Below are positions 12,455 to 24,849 of a stretch of DNA of 64,000 nt, in pieces. The stretch's first letter is position 1, and every line of letters starts with the position of its first letter. The DNA lies in contig CM059586.1 in NCBI GenBank assembly GCA_030407085.1, positions 91,447,501 to 91,511,500 on the forward strand, in the 5' to 3' direction. A program made the position numbers and the translations under genes. Source of the stretch: Trichopria drosophilae (taxonomy: Eukaryota > Arthropoda > Insecta > Hymenoptera > Diapriidae). Below the pieces are notes generated by a model. The model was not told the DNA's origin. It saw only the letters and a program-made list of their open reading frames with translations, and made no database searches.

Positions 12455-13200
12455 ATGCCATACAAAACTTGTAATAACTTGTTCGTACGATTTTACTACA
12501 AAGAAACCCTAGCAGATTCGAAACAATTGCAATTTCTGCAATTTCATACATTTTCAACGTTAAGACGCCATTTTGAAATGAAAACCAAATTAATTAAAAT
12601 ATGTCAATGTGTAATTTTGAAGTAAAACTAGTGTTGGCGTGGTGTCTCGCTCGCTCAGAAACTTCGACCCAGTAGAGAGTCGGCTATTCCTTAATACTCG
12701 TTTGTTTACTAACAGCTTTCAATTATATTATGAAATTATATTGATATTTGGGGGTCCAATCATATTTAGGTCCAAGTGGCTTCGATAGATACGTTACAAC
12801 AATATAGTGTTTGTTATATGTAAGAAAATTGAAAATGAGCATTTTCAAAACTTCGACCCCGACGACAGGCCAGCCGAAGTATTAATAAATAAAAGTAGCA
12901 AAACACTTACTTCATGCACTTGTATTCTAATAGACTATTCGATGCATATTACATGTTTACTGTGTTTTACTAATTACTGTCTGTATTATTATGATATTAT
13001 ATATACAATATATATATACATATAATTCGTCAAAGATATCTTGAAAGTGTCGAGAAGATCTCTGACGGATATCTTATTGATATCTATAAGACATCTTTTA
13101 GATATATCGAAATAGTTATTTTCGTATCAAGGGCGTAAATGAACTTTGCGCCCGTAGGTGGTCACCGCGCCCGAGGAGCTGGCAAAGACTACCCCTGGGG
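12455..13200. other. AT-rich intergenic DNA with a TA-rich tract
   Basis: No gene is supported. A run of TATA/ATAT repeats lies at about 12995-13025. At 13030-13110 GATATC-type words recur (AAGATATC, GGATATC, TGATATC). Confidence 0.45.
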
Positions 13201-14160
13201 GGTAGGGGGTCGAAACGTCGAAATTTGATGAAAAACTATAGGGTAATTTTTTTGCCGAGGTGACCAAATTCAATACTTTTTCAGACAATAGTCATAAGCA
13301 TCTTAAACCAGTTTTTATGGCATTATCGTTGACTTTAGGAAGAAAATGCATACAACCTTTTTTTGTAGAGAATTTCATGCTCTATCTTTTTTGTTTGAAA
13401 CATTTTTTAATAAAATTTGTATTTTTCAAAATAAATGCAAAAAACTACGAAGAAACTTAATTGGGGCTAATTTTTTTTAGTAATGGACGGATGGATCTAC
13501 GCCAAAATCTAATCAGATCTAAATTATGCCAAGACGCGTATTTTAAAAAAAATTATGTCAATACGCTTATCCGTTCGCGAATTATCGCGAGACAAAAAAA
13601 CGGGACGTACGGACACAAATTTTTTTATTGTTGATTTGGGTTCCTTAGGGTCTGAAACGTCGACATTTGATGAAAAACTATAGGGTAATTTTTTTGCCCG
13701 AAGTGACCAAATTCAATACTTCGTCCAGACTAAGTCTGGGTCGAAGTAGTTATGGAGAACACATTTCTTATAGTTAGAAGGTGGTCTGAAAGCGGCATCA
13801 TAGTTAAAAATGCATTGAAAAAAAAAATGTGGCTAAAAGTTCGCGTTTTTTTCAATATTTTTGTACAACAACGTGCTAAACGGCATTCCTCGAAAATTTC
13901 AGAAGGGCCAATCGAAAGAGGGACCTCAAAACTTGTCGGATATAGATGTTTCCGTTTTTTTTAAATTCTTATTGTATATATAAGACGATGCTGAAATCCG
14001 CGTACAAATTATGCACATTTGAGACTTTCAGGTTTAAAAAAAAAACGAAATTCGTTTGTAGTTTTTTGAGTTCAGTTTTAACAAAATAATTTTTTAAATA
14101 ATAAATGTAGAAAATGCTATTCTTTACAAAAAAGGTTGGATGCATTTTCTTTTTAACCAT
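13200..14160. repeat. Foldback repeat of the TAGAGAATTTCATG family
   Basis: A segment beginning GAAACGTCGA and continuing GATGAAAAACTATAGGG recurs directly at about 13211-13285 and 13659-13730. A second segment (TGTAGAGAATTTCATG, 13350-13450) is present in inverted, diverged form at about 14060-14155. The same segment occurs twice more at 47.25-47.65 and 48.49-48.87 kb, so it is a dispersed repeat. Its frames give related F/I/K/N-rich peptides because the DNA is repeated. They show no known domain. Confidence 0.55.
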
Positions 14161-14469
14161 TTAACCCATTAACACTCAGAAACGGGAAATTTTTATCTCA
14201 CATTTAGTCCTGACCTGAAATGTCCACAGAAGATACACATGGATTCTTATAGATTTTGACCTCCTGAATCCAAATCTGTCGGTTATATTTTGTTAATAGT
14301 AGTGGCAGGTTGATATTTTCTAGTGGTAGATTGATTGTTTTGAACAATTTAATGGTTTATATCGATATATCTCGAAAGCGGTAGGTCACATGAAAGAAAA
14401 GTTGAAACAAAAAAGTTTGTCTATTTAATTAGAACAAAAAAGGTTTTATCACTTCTCCCGTATTGTTGA

Positions 14470-14641
14470 TATAAACATTGATAAATCGACATTTAAAAAG
14501 CCGTCACTCAAAAAACGATGACTGTCAAAAAGCCGATGAGTCATAAAGCTGTAATATTCATGAAAACAACAATGTCAGCTTTTTAAATGTCGATTTATCA
14601 ATTTTTCGGATTTTTGAAATTCGGGGTTTTGAGGCGATCCC
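14470..14641. mobile_element. Small hairpin iterated-word element
   Basis: GATAAATCGACATTTAAAAA (14480-14499) is matched by its complement near 14578-14600, over more than 20 bp without mismatch. Between them the word AAAAAGCCGA and variants (AGCCGTCACTC, AAAACGATGACTG) recurs. The outer right end GGGGTTTTGAGGCGATCCC resembles the end of the 5981-6627 element (GGTTTTTGAGGTGCACC), suggesting a related family. Confidence 0.5.
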
Positions 14642-17320
14642 TTAAATAATGAAAAACCTACATTTTTGCGTTATATTTTGGACTTTAACGCTTGTTTTCA
14701 TCCCGATAAATGACTGAAATTGACTTAATCCGATATCCATATTCAAGATGATGGCTTACAAAATTTTTGTTTCAATTTTAAACGACTCAACTTTTCGAGA
14801 TATGTACCAATTACAAGTCATAAATTTTTAATAACAATTAATCTAAAACATTTAGAAAAATATAACTGACAATTTCGAATTCAGGAAATCAAAATTTATA
14901 AAGATATGTTCCATTTTCGTTCATATTCTTCGCATATGCCATTTTTCTTCATATTCTTGCCTCCTCTAATCTATTGCATTCTTCGTGTTTTCTATCGAAA
15001 ACCAACAAAATCTTTTATTAAAATTGTTTGTATTCATTATTTTTAGATAATTGCTAGTCCCATCGAAAACTATTAATTAATATTTCTGTATTGTTCTGTA
15101 ATAGAATTTTCTAAACCAGAATAATAAAATATATAAGCATCCCAAAATCCTGACGAGATAAGGCAATTCGGCAAACAGATTTGGATACAGTGCATCGAAA
15201 ACCTTCGGAAAAGTATACTTAAGTTTCCGGTGAATTCACTTTAATCTGCTTTTGCCATATTGCAAACACAAATGTTGTTCCTTAACAAAAACTTATTGAA
15301 AATTGGTAAAAACGGTGTTTTATTACACACTTAGGTTATGATATTACAAGATTCTAACGTGATGGAATAATTACGTTAAAAATATACGTGAAAAAATGAT
15401 ATATTGAGCCACCCAAACATAATTGAACTTAATACACTACATTTAAAACGGCAAAAAAGCAGTTTTCGACTGAAATTCGGTTCGTTGGTGCAGCATTTTT
15501 TACGATTGTAACTACGACTAATAAAAATTCGTTGAGGACCGATTCAAACACTTTAAAAGGTGAAAAAATAAACAAATTTACTATGAATATTTTCCGTGAT
15601 ATATTTTTTATACAAAAAAATATTTTTCAGTAAACTTTCAGTTTCAATAATATATAAAACTGAATATGAAATGCAATAACAATATAATCGTATGCAACAC
15701 ATTAAACAATATTACATAATGGAAAATAAGTGCCTTAAACGTTACCCAAGCTGCTATATTAGACATCGACATATCTTACACAATAATTTGGAAAATACAG
15801 TTTCAAGAAAACGCGAAAGATAAAAAAGTGTCGTGTCATCGTTGTAAATTTATATCTTCGTACGATCATAATTCGCGAAATCTTTTGAATTTTGAAACGG
15901 CGTTTTTTTTCTACCACCGCTTAATACAGAAAACAATCGAGTTATTATTTCTTCTTGCGAGATAGAAACAATTTTTGTTTATCTTTTCTTTTGATTTTTC
16001 AAATGCCTCTCTAGTAAATCATATATATATGGTATGCACGTTAAGTTTTTGTGGAATTTATACAACAAAATATGATGGTTTTTATGCTTTTGGTTCTAAA
16101 ATTATTTAAAGTTAGCCAATTTCGAAAATTGTATGTTTTGGATATGAAAAAAATCTTTCTTTCGTATCCGTTTATATATTTGGTATTTTTTATTCTAACT
16201 TCAGAATGAATTAGCACACAAAAATTATATAGAAAGTTCGTGACAATTAATAATTATTTCTGGTAAAAATTACCATACATTTTCTAAATATAGAAAATGT
16301 ACATATAGTAGGCTAATCTGGTTTACCGTTACCAGCAATTTGTAAAATGTTCCGACACAAATTTGTAGAATATCTTTACTCCCCATGAAATTTGTTGAAT
16401 ATCTTTAGGTATATATATATATATTATACAAACTGAGATTTACTACAAACGCGGAGACTAATTGGCATCATCATTTTTCTCGAAATTTTGACTAGAACTT
16501 TTGATCATTTTTGTTGTAATGGTTACCAAACGTTCTTAGAATATTTAGTAGCAGCGTTATCATTATTCACAAAATGCATAATAATTTTCACCACCTTATT
16601 TGTTATCACGAGACTTTATATCTTGATTTTCTTCAATCTTAAGAGACAGAATTATACAAGTCTAAATATCAAATACTCAAAAAAGATTTTTTAATTCAAA
16701 ACGTACGAATTTTGAAATGTATCAAATAGAATAATATTATGAATGTAAAATACTGAAATGATGAAAACATAAATGAATTTCAAATAGTTCAGAATCAAAT
16801 GCCTTAAAGCCAATATTTTTTATCAACTATACTGACCTCAATAAGTATAAAATTTAAATTATTTACTAGAATGACATATGACAAATCAAAAGAGTTTACA
16901 ATATTGTGCAGCTTACGAAAATAAATAGGCAATTGATTATGTTAGTCTTGTCGTTAGGCAGTGTGTTATTTTTGCAACCGACCAATGATGGAAGTAATGA
17001 TTAAATTCAGGAAAATAGCAGAATGAATAAGACTGCCCACAATTCCCCAAGTGCTTTAATGTTTTATTGATATACTGGGTACACTTGCAAACTGTCCTAT
17101 AGCAACATTTCTCACTTTGTTGCTCAATGGTTGATGGAAGGTTATTACACCGTAAATCCCGAAATTTTATAAAATTCTTTATTCCTGTTGAAATATCCTT
17201 GCTTCAATAGAAGAAATGGACATCTCTGAGTGTACATAATATGCAAGAAATAACTTAAACACTTCCAACAAATACTGTAAAATTACAAAAGTACCGTAAT
17301 ATTAAAATACAATTTTTTTA
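14642..17320. other. AT-rich intergenic DNA, no gene
   Basis: About 2.7 kb with no convincing coding sequence. Local features are a short hairpin around 16274-16303 (ACATTTTCTA pairing with TAGAAAATGT), a TA tract at about 16020-16031 and another at 16410-16424. The frame at 16488-16694 is hydrophobic and low-complexity, and I do not consider it a gene. Confidence 0.45.
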
Positions 17321-17324
17321 AATT

Positions 17325-18100
17325 ACCATAAATTATACTTCAGTAGAGAATAATAAATGTTGTAAACAATAAGACTGTAAATAATTGAGTAACTGTGATA
17401 TCAGCTCAAGCGACACTCATAACTATTATTTTAATTTATGTAGCCAGAAAAAAGCATTTTACTATTGAGAATGTTAAAAAATATCCCAGTATTGTGTGTC
17501 ATTAAAAGTGTTACAAAATGCATTTCGCTCAGACAATCAAGTGTGCTCATCAGCAGGGTCTTGATCGCCTTTTTTCAATTTCTTATTGTTTTGGGATGAA
17601 ACAATAGAAATATGAAAAAAAAAAATAATCTTTAAGAAATACGAACGAACTTCAAAATGCGATACTTCGAACGTGCGTTGCCATTATTAAAATATGTCAA
17701 TAATAACCGAAAAATACCAAGTTTTTACTTTATGTTAAACGGTCGAAAGTTTTTTTTTAAATCATCTATAAAATATAGATGAATTTCTTGATATATTTTA
17801 ATAATGGGAACGCACGTTTGAACAGTCGCATTTTGAATTTCTTTCGTATTTCTGAAAGATTTTTTTTTTCATATTTCTATTGTTTCATACCAAAACAAGA
17901 AACGCATTTTTTAACAGTTTTAATGACACACAACACTGGGATATTTTTCAACATTCTCAATAGTAAAATGCGTTTTTCTAGCTACATAAATTATAATAAT
18001 AGTTATAAGTGTCACGTGAACTGATATCACAGTTACGCAATTATTTACAATGTTATTGTTTTCAACATTTACTATTCTCTATTTAAGTATAATTACCGAA
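17325..18100. mobile_element. Long foldback element with about 350-bp arms
   Basis: The left arm (17325-17700) and right arm (17790-18100) are reverse complements with scattered differences. Landmarks are ACTTCAGTAGAGAATAATAA against its complement at 18063-18095, and CCCAGTATTGTGTGTCATTA against TAATGACACACAACACTGGG. The loop is about 17705-17793. A second copy of the loop follows the right arm at about 18097-18190. No transposase is seen. The plus frame at 17779-18024 reads the right arm. Confidence 0.65.
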
Positions 18101-18190
18101 AAATCCCAAGATCTTCTTTTACTTATGTTAAACGGCCGAAAAGTTTTTTTTAAATCATCTATAAAATATAGATGAATTTCTTGACATACA
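18097..18190. repeat. Direct copy of the foldback loop
   Basis: ATGTTAAACGG(T/C)CGAAA through AAATCATCTATAAAATATAG and GATGAATTTCTTGA at 17730-17793 is repeated at 18125-18185 with few changes. The copy begins with ACCGAAAAATCCCAAG, matching ACCGAAAAATACCAAG at about 17707. Confidence 0.6.
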
Positions 18191-19700
18191 ATAAATTATT
18201 GTAAAATTGCAACTAAATTTTGTGATTCCTTAGTGTTTTTGTAGTTGTATAACTATCCTTGGAAGTTTAAAACCTATATTTCTTACCTACATTGTATTCA
18301 ATCCTTTACTCATTACTACTGATTATGAATCTAGAGCGACATGATAATATGGAAAAAACACCTTATTAACTAATTTTTGTGTAATTTTATTATTGGATTG
18401 TTTTTTTTTAATTTATTTATCTAGAAACCATTCATGAAAAAATCAATTATTTATTTGTATGCGTTAATATCATCCTACAACATATTGGAGAGTGCGCAAT
18501 AAAGGCAGAAAATATCCTCGAAATTTGAAAAGGGTGTATTTTCATCCCACTACAAATTATTGAACTCCGTACCGTTTGAAAAGAAAATATTTTATGAAAA
18601 GCAGGTTACTTCAATAAAATTAAAAAAAAATAATAATGATTTTGTAGAAAATATTAATTACTTGATAAAAGAGCATCGATGTTGGCATAATCTTGGTGCT
18701 CTGAAAATTGCATGGAGAACTACGTAATCATTATTAACAAAGTAATGACAAAAATAAACAATACATTTGTAATTATTATATTGTTACAAAATTTTGTAAC
18801 GACTGAAATCACGAAAATATCTCGGTTATCTGAAAATGTAAGCTTTTTTCTGCTTTTAACAATGTATTTGACAATGAACTTGCAAGGACACCTATTGTAG
18901 TGAACTCAATGTAGATAAGAATAAACAGTCCGGTTTCCATACCTGAAACAAATATTAGTTACGCATGCATCAATGGAGTTTAAAAAATGATCAATACGAC
19001 CTATTCTATCGTATTAAGCCTAAAACTTAAGTGCAAATAATAAGTGACTAAGATTATTCCTTTCTATTGAAAAATTTTGAAATTTTCTACCAGAAATCCA
19101 CTTGCTACAAGAATTACTTAATCATCAAAATTTATTGGAAGACAAACTTTGTATTTTAATGTTTTTATATTAATTTTATGTAATTTTCCTTGATGAATAT
19201 CCCGCCCTCGTATGGAACATTTGAAATAAAAAAAAAATATTAATGTACATTTACTTTGTTGTAATAGTCAACAAGGTTCTTTTCTATTTTTTACCTTCTC
19301 TGCAATGTTTTATGACATGCAATTTGCATCATACAGACACAAAATAAAATCAATGGAACCATTTTATAATAGTAAAAGACGAGACTGCCAAAAGTAGAGT
19401 TGAATTAACTTTTTTAGTAGTAAAAAGGACTATGACGTTGTTCAGTTTACTATTTTCCGATCGTTATATATTCAGTAGAGTACATAACCTTAAATCTACC
19501 GTATTTTTAGAATTAAATAGTCACTTGAAATATTATTCAATAGTAAAGTAGATGCAATAAAATTTATTAAACAAAAATAACCTTTTGTCGTAATAAAAAT
19601 AGTTATTGTAAGGTATAAAAGGAACAGCAACATTTCGCGTTACTAATTTTATTATTAGACCTTGCAATCGTGTCTACCTTTCTTCTATGATTCCATTAAA
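18191..19700. other. AT-rich intergenic DNA, no gene
   Basis: No coding region, RNA gene or element ends were recognised. The plus frame at 18712-18900 is hydrophobic and low-complexity, without homology I can recall. Confidence 0.45.
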
Positions 19701-19723
19701 AGCATTTTTTCTCTGTGCAGATT

Positions 19724-20141
19724 GCGCAATTCGGGAGTTAATGGGTTCAAGTTCAGGGGATTCTAAAGCAGTCTGACGATAAGGTAGGAACTTACAGTAA
19801 AAAACGTACATTAAAAATTTCTGACGAGAGCCTTCATTGCGACAAGCAAACAAAAACGGACACGGTACGGTGCTGTGTTCTTCGTGATATATTTCTATTA
19901 TTGTTACAGTATTTATTATTAATAATAATACGGAGATCTTATTTTTCCTTGTTTCAGGGAACTTCTACCCACTTGCCGTTTGTTTAGTGAAGCCGATGTG
20001 CACTCAAGATATATTACCGAAGCTCGCCTTCATCTACATTCCGAAATAAAAGGCAGGCCTACCTTTAGAGCGAATTTCCACATTCAAATGAACAAAAACG
20101 AATCGAGCTGTCAATATCAAGTTGTTTATCTTAAAAACTGA
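19724..20141 (+). other. Candidate spliced exons of an unidentified transcript
   Basis: A polypyrimidine tract plus TCTCTGTGCAG precedes a 60-bp segment ending AAG|GTAGG near 19783, which looks like an internal exon but has stops in all frames. A second acceptor, CCTTGTTTCAG, ends at 19957. It opens a frame of 60 codons from 19959 to a TGA at 20139-20141. That frame is less biased in composition than its neighbours (for example YITEARLHLHSEIKGRPTFR). I do not recognise it. It may be a terminal exon, a non-coding transcript or chance. Confidence 0.2.
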
Positions 20142-20850
20142 GGCGAGAGGGTCTGCTACTAGTGACAAGTAAAACTACTGATTTTCATACAAGAAAATCA
20201 ATCCATCAACATGGTTCAATGCAAGAAGGGGATACATGCAATTATAAATTATAATTATAATTTTCGAACAAAAAAAAATCGTAATTAATACAATTAGTGA
20301 CTATTCTTTCCTTCATTAGTAGTTGCGGGCTTATTCAGACTTAGAGAATTGACTAATTTAATTTTTTTTTTAAATTTAAGTCAAACTTTTTGCTTACGAT
20401 GTGTAATTTGTTAATCGAATAAAAAAAAACTATTTATTATTATGAAACTACATAATAAGAGCATTTAATTCTTTAAATACATCATCCATATGTGATTTTT
20501 TATATTATTTCAATACCGAAGCGGAAATTTTCAATCACTGCCTATAAGTGTTTTGTGAAATGTTTTGAACTTTTACTCTCGGACATTTGCCTTTAATGCT
20601 TCAAAAGACCATGAATTCAACCCGTCTCGGATTCTGAATGTTGAAATATCGATTCAGTCACTTTTTATTTACGATTTTTAGTGTAGACTCCTGCCTTATC
20701 ATCGGAGCACGTGTGTGGGTGCGAGTGCTACATAATATATATTCTCGGATATATTTTTGCCGATTTTCTTTTTCCATGCGAGGGGATGCATATTATACCT
20801 ATTATATGCATCGTATATGTCACATATATTTTAATTATATATAGTGACAT
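20142..20850. other. AT-rich intergenic DNA, no gene
   Basis: A short near-palindrome of ATTATAATTATAAT lies at about 20241-20264. TATATAT-rich tracts occur near 20730-20840. No gene is supported. Confidence 0.4.
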
Positions 20851-20984
20851 ATCAGAGTAACTAGGTATTTATATGATAAATAACAAAAGTTATTTCAACT
20901 TTTCGGCTTTCAAATTGTGGCCATCTTCAAGATTATTTTGGGACGAAACACATTTTGACAATAGACAATAGTTAATTAAATTAT

Positions 20985-21139
20985 CGCTAGAGGAAAACAG
21001 AATCCATGTACAGTCAAGTAAATTTTAAAGCATATATACAGTCCATTGAAATCTAGATTCTGTGGCGATAATTATACAAATACCAGCCTCTTACAAATAT
21101 TGTTTATCTCATAACACGTGTTTTTCATCGAAAACCGAA
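20985..21139 (+). repeat. Dispersed repeat shared with 54195-54360
   Basis: Both loci share ATCGCTAGAGG or GTCGCTAGAGG, CAGAATCCATG, AGTCCATTGAAATC or AGTCCGTTAAAATC, TTCTGTGGCGATAAT or TTCTGTGACGATAAT, and TTTTCATCGAAAACC or TTCCATCGAAAACC, in the same order and orientation. The function is unknown. It is probably part of a transposon family. Confidence 0.6.
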
Positions 21140-21143
21140 TTAA

Positions 21144-22089
21144 CCTTCGCTGGTCACTGGGGGTCTTGCAGACCCCTCGATGAATTTAAAGGTAAATAAT
21201 CCGCTTTATTAGTTTTAATTTGGAAATATTGGAATACCTATCGGTTATATAAAGTACTACCAATAAATTTCTGGTAATGCCGTTGTCTGACAAATGTTAG
21301 AATACTCGTATTACGTTACAGAAGTTAGTCGATTTCGTGGCGCAGTGTGACCCCGGTGTATACTTTGAAGGAAATAAAAAAGCTTCTATTTCATGTTTCG
21401 TGTAGTATAAATAGTCGAAATAACACGGTAAATAATGAGTATTGTACACCTATTATTGACTGTTAATAACATTATGAGACCCTATATTATTTATAGTTTT
21501 AGAGCTGGCTTACCAATTTACGAGTTCGTAATATTCGCAAGCAATTAGCAAAGACTGAGGAAGATGAAACTATTGGTAGAGATGCTTCAGAAATTTTCGA
21601 TTATCAGGATGTAAATCACTTTATTTGTCCAGTTATATATTTTATATTTAAAACTTATGTATAAATAAACAAAGTATGTAGGTAAAAATCATGTATTTTA
21701 TTTTTTAAAGATTATGCACTTCATTCATCTAAATAAATACCTTTTTTAAATTGTACGTCAATAGACTATTTTTTTCTACAAGACCGCAATCTACAAAGTA
21801 CGTCCAGAAAATTTAATTAAAAAATGTTGAAAATATAATAAGTTATGATATTTTAAGTAAATAAAGTCATTTTCTGCCCTTTTTTATTTGTAATTTTCTT
21901 TACTATGTTAGATACAAACTTATGCAAATTGAACAATGGAGTCTTAATTTGAGATGGTTGAACAATGTCTCAGAATTTTTGTAACTTGCTACGGCTTACT
22001 CTTCTAATGCAGTCACGATTTTAAGCATTGGGGTCCGGTAGACCCCATGTGTCGTTCTTAGCATTTTTAGCAGGTGTAACCGGCGAAGG
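21144..22089. mobile_element. piggyBac-like non-autonomous element, CCTTCGC ends
   Basis: TTAA at 21140-21143 and 22090-22093 bounds a 946-bp element starting CCTTCGCTGGTCACTGGGGG and ending ACCGGCGAAGG. Subterminal GGGGTCTTGCAGACCCC at the left is mirrored by GGGGTCCGGTAGACCCC at the right, each a small palindrome. TTAA duplication and a short inverted end fit piggyBac. The interior is AT-rich with no full transposase. A short frame around 21500-21600 is unremarkable. Confidence 0.75.
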
Positions 22090-22240
22090 TTAATATATTA
22101 GCTCCTTTAATTTCTTTAAATTTTGTAGTATAGTCAAAAATTAACTATTAAACTTGAAGAGGGCCACAATTTTAAGGTCGAAACGTTGAAAAAATTTTGT
22201 TATTTATTATATAAATCCCTAATTACTCTGAAATACAAAA

Positions 22241-22800
22241 GAAACTCTTAAGGATCTTTTTCACTTACGAAAATCATCAGAGAAGAAAAAGGAATTTTAT
22301 TTATTATATATTATAATTGAAAAAGTATGTTTCTAATAAAATGACATATAAGTTTATTATATTATTTTATATATAAAATCGGCGAAAAATTACATTTATT
22401 CATTATTTATTATATTTATGCTACATATATTTTACTTATTCGTGATTATCTGTAATTTGTATGTGACATATAATTAACTTGTATTTTTATATATATTTTT
22501 TACATATATTTATTTCCGTGCGGGTATCCGGACTCTTAAAGAGTGTCAAAGAATTTAATTAAGAATTGACCCCGAGTTATTGTAAATAAATAAAAATCAC
22601 GTATTTCCAATAGTTCCCGGTCAATTCCTAATTAATTGCATTGGCATTTGTTAATTGGCTGTACATAACCATTAGAATTACCTTACTGAGCCCGAAATTT
22701 GAGAAATTGATTCACACATTTTAAATTTCGGATTTTTAGCGCAAGTTCGTTAGCAACGGAACTCTTCACTTGACATTTATCAATTTACCGAATGTTATAT
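22241..22800. other. AT-rich intergenic DNA
   Basis: TATATA-rich sequence with no gene. Near 22545-22640 TTAATTAAGAATTGACC is mirrored by GGTCAATTCCTAATTAATT, a small inverted repeat of about 90 bp span. Confidence 0.45.
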
Positions 22801-23863
22801 ATATATGAGTAATTCCGCGATAGTTTTAATATTTGGCATTTAAAAAAAAATTTTTTTTTACTTGCACCCACATGTAAAGTGATTTTTCTCATTTCAGGTG
22901 ATACGAAGAGCAAAAATTTGATGGTGCCAACATTTTTTTAAAAACACACATTTTGTAGGAGCAACTTTAAAATTTTGAACAAAATAATTTTATTATCCAT
23001 TTTCAAAACTTTGTGGAATCTGTAATTCTTAATCGATTTGATCAGTTCGGGGACTTTTGCCTCTTGAAGATAAAAAATAATTATTTGTACATGTCAATCT
23101 AAAAATATGAAACATGGAGATATAGCGCCGTACAACAATTTGGTGGCTCGTTCAATTATTTTTTGTTCAGTCTTTTTTTCAGACAGGTGCAAATAATATT
23201 GACTTGAGACTAGTGATACACGCTTAGAAATATACGAAACAAAAAATAGCAAAAGGTTTTGGGGTTTTTCAAACTGTACAGAAAGTGTGCCAGTAAAAAA
23301 TAACTATTTTCGGTACCAGCGGCGCAAGTAGTATCATTTTTCAAAGCCTCGTATTTTTTTCCGGTAGAGTGGCACGGTAATGTAAAAAGAGTGGTTTGAA
23401 CCGTTTTTATGTAAGGAATACACTCATGCTTTACTTTTTTTGAAATCTCGAAACGCACTTTTTCCAAACGATGAAATCTAAAAAAATGTTTTCTTTATGA
23501 AAATTTAGTTTCTTTTATTTTTTTTATATTTCATTTCAGGAGGCAGGCACCTTCTTAAAAATGACATGGGTTGAAAGTACAATATCAAATGATTTGTGCG
23601 GTCTTTCATAAACAAGCACATTTTATTTTTTGGTCGAAAGAAAAGAAATATAGGACAGTTTCCTGCATAAATCTTTAAATATGACGAATTTCAATTTTTT
23701 TCACGCAAAACTAATTATTCTCCATCCACCAAAACTATTATATGATATTTTCCGACATTTAATTCATATCAAAAATTTTTTTGTTTATCAATTGTATTAA
23801 ATTCGCCTTATAAATATACAGTTTCCTAAATATTAAAAGTATCCTGGAATTACTCATATATAT
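22801..23863. mobile_element. Non-autonomous element with ATATATGAGTAATTCC ends
   Basis: The left end ATATATGAGTAATTCCGCGA continues into AGTTTTAATATTTGG. The right end shows the complement, CTAAATATTAAAAGTATCC, then TGGAATTACTCATATATA. Span is about 1.06 kb. Acceptor-like TTTCAGG strings and the minus frame at 23210-23467 lie inside, but no domain is recognised. The family is unassigned. The TATA flank makes the exact target duplication ambiguous. Confidence 0.55.
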
Positions 23864-24845
23864 AGCGAATATGTAAAGTAATAATTTATGTCAACCATAT
23901 AACTTATGTAAAACGGTATTAAATATGAATGTTTATCGATTGAAATGAGTTATTGTTAATTTAAGATTGTAACAATTATTAAATTTAAACTTCTTCAATA
24001 GTCTAAAATCAATGGAAGTGAACGGGAGTCGATTAACATTTACTTTAGTCAAACAATTTCAATACATTTCATTTCTTTTCCATTTGATATTAATTTTATC
24101 AATTAATACAATTTAATTCGGTACAGTATGTTTATATTCATTTCAGTTACTTACTTTTATTTCATTTTTTGAATTTAATTTAATAGGAATAAATCCAGTT
24201 TTTGTTTACTGCACGATTAACAAACCTCATGGAAAGGCTGAAAATAAGAAATTTCGCTCTAGAGAAATATTCACTCTATTGTCTTACATGACCAAACTGC
24301 ATGAGAATGTATTTCGTTTATAATTATATTTTATTATTGCAACTTTGCTATAAACATCTTCATTTTATCACGTATATCAAACTCTTCATATTTCCACTGA
24401 TTTTACTTACGTAACTGCAGAAATCATATGAATCTTTAGCACTATTTTTACATACAGTCATGCAACGATAAGTGCTATTCTCATCGTTTCTTTTTTGCAT
24501 TTATCGTCAGAATTTTTTACTGTTTTGACCTTACGCAATTACACCGGAAAACTGTCTAGTGTATCTTTCAAATGACATCAAATAGCCAAAGAACTTATTT
24601 AATCAAAGGTTATTAAAGGAAAATTGTTTTTCAGATAATTATAACAGATTAGTAGATTTTGTTACAATAATTAAGTTTTATTAATTTAACAAACATTGCT
24701 AAAATGTAATAATTTTACAAACGAATTCATTTTGGTAAATTTGCATAAATAGATTAAACAGGCAATTAGTTAATCTAAAAACGCGTAGTGTTTACATCAA
24801 TTTTTTTGCATCTTGTTACGTTAACATAAATCAGAATGTAATTAT
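23864..24845. other. AT-rich intergenic DNA, no gene
   Basis: No gene, RNA gene or defined repeat is seen. Confidence 0.45.
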
Positions 24846-24849
24846 TTTA

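Larger units (their letters stand above)
20855..22240. mobile_element. Outer foldback interrupted by a piggyBac-like element
   Basis: The left flank reads CAGAGTAACTAGGTATTTAT, AATAACAAAAGTTATTTCAAC, CAAATTGTGGCCATCTTCAAG. The right flank carries the complements CTTGAAGAGGGCCACAATTT, CAACGTTTCGACC-type text, TTTTGTTATTTATTATATAA and CCCTAATTACTCTG. The flanks are therefore arms of one inverted repeat. The piggyBac-like element at 21144-22089 lies between them. Part of the left arm side (20985-21139) recurs at 54195-54360. Confidence 0.6.

Noticed and set aside
14161..14200. TTAA followed by CCCATTAACACTCAG as another piggyBac-like element
   Set aside because: No matching GGG-TTAA right end was found downstream, so it is at best a solo end.
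19741..19760. GGGTTCAAGTTC as a tRNA B-box
   Set aside because: No A-box, anticodon stem or acceptor stem could be placed at suitable distance. No tRNA was found anywhere in the window.
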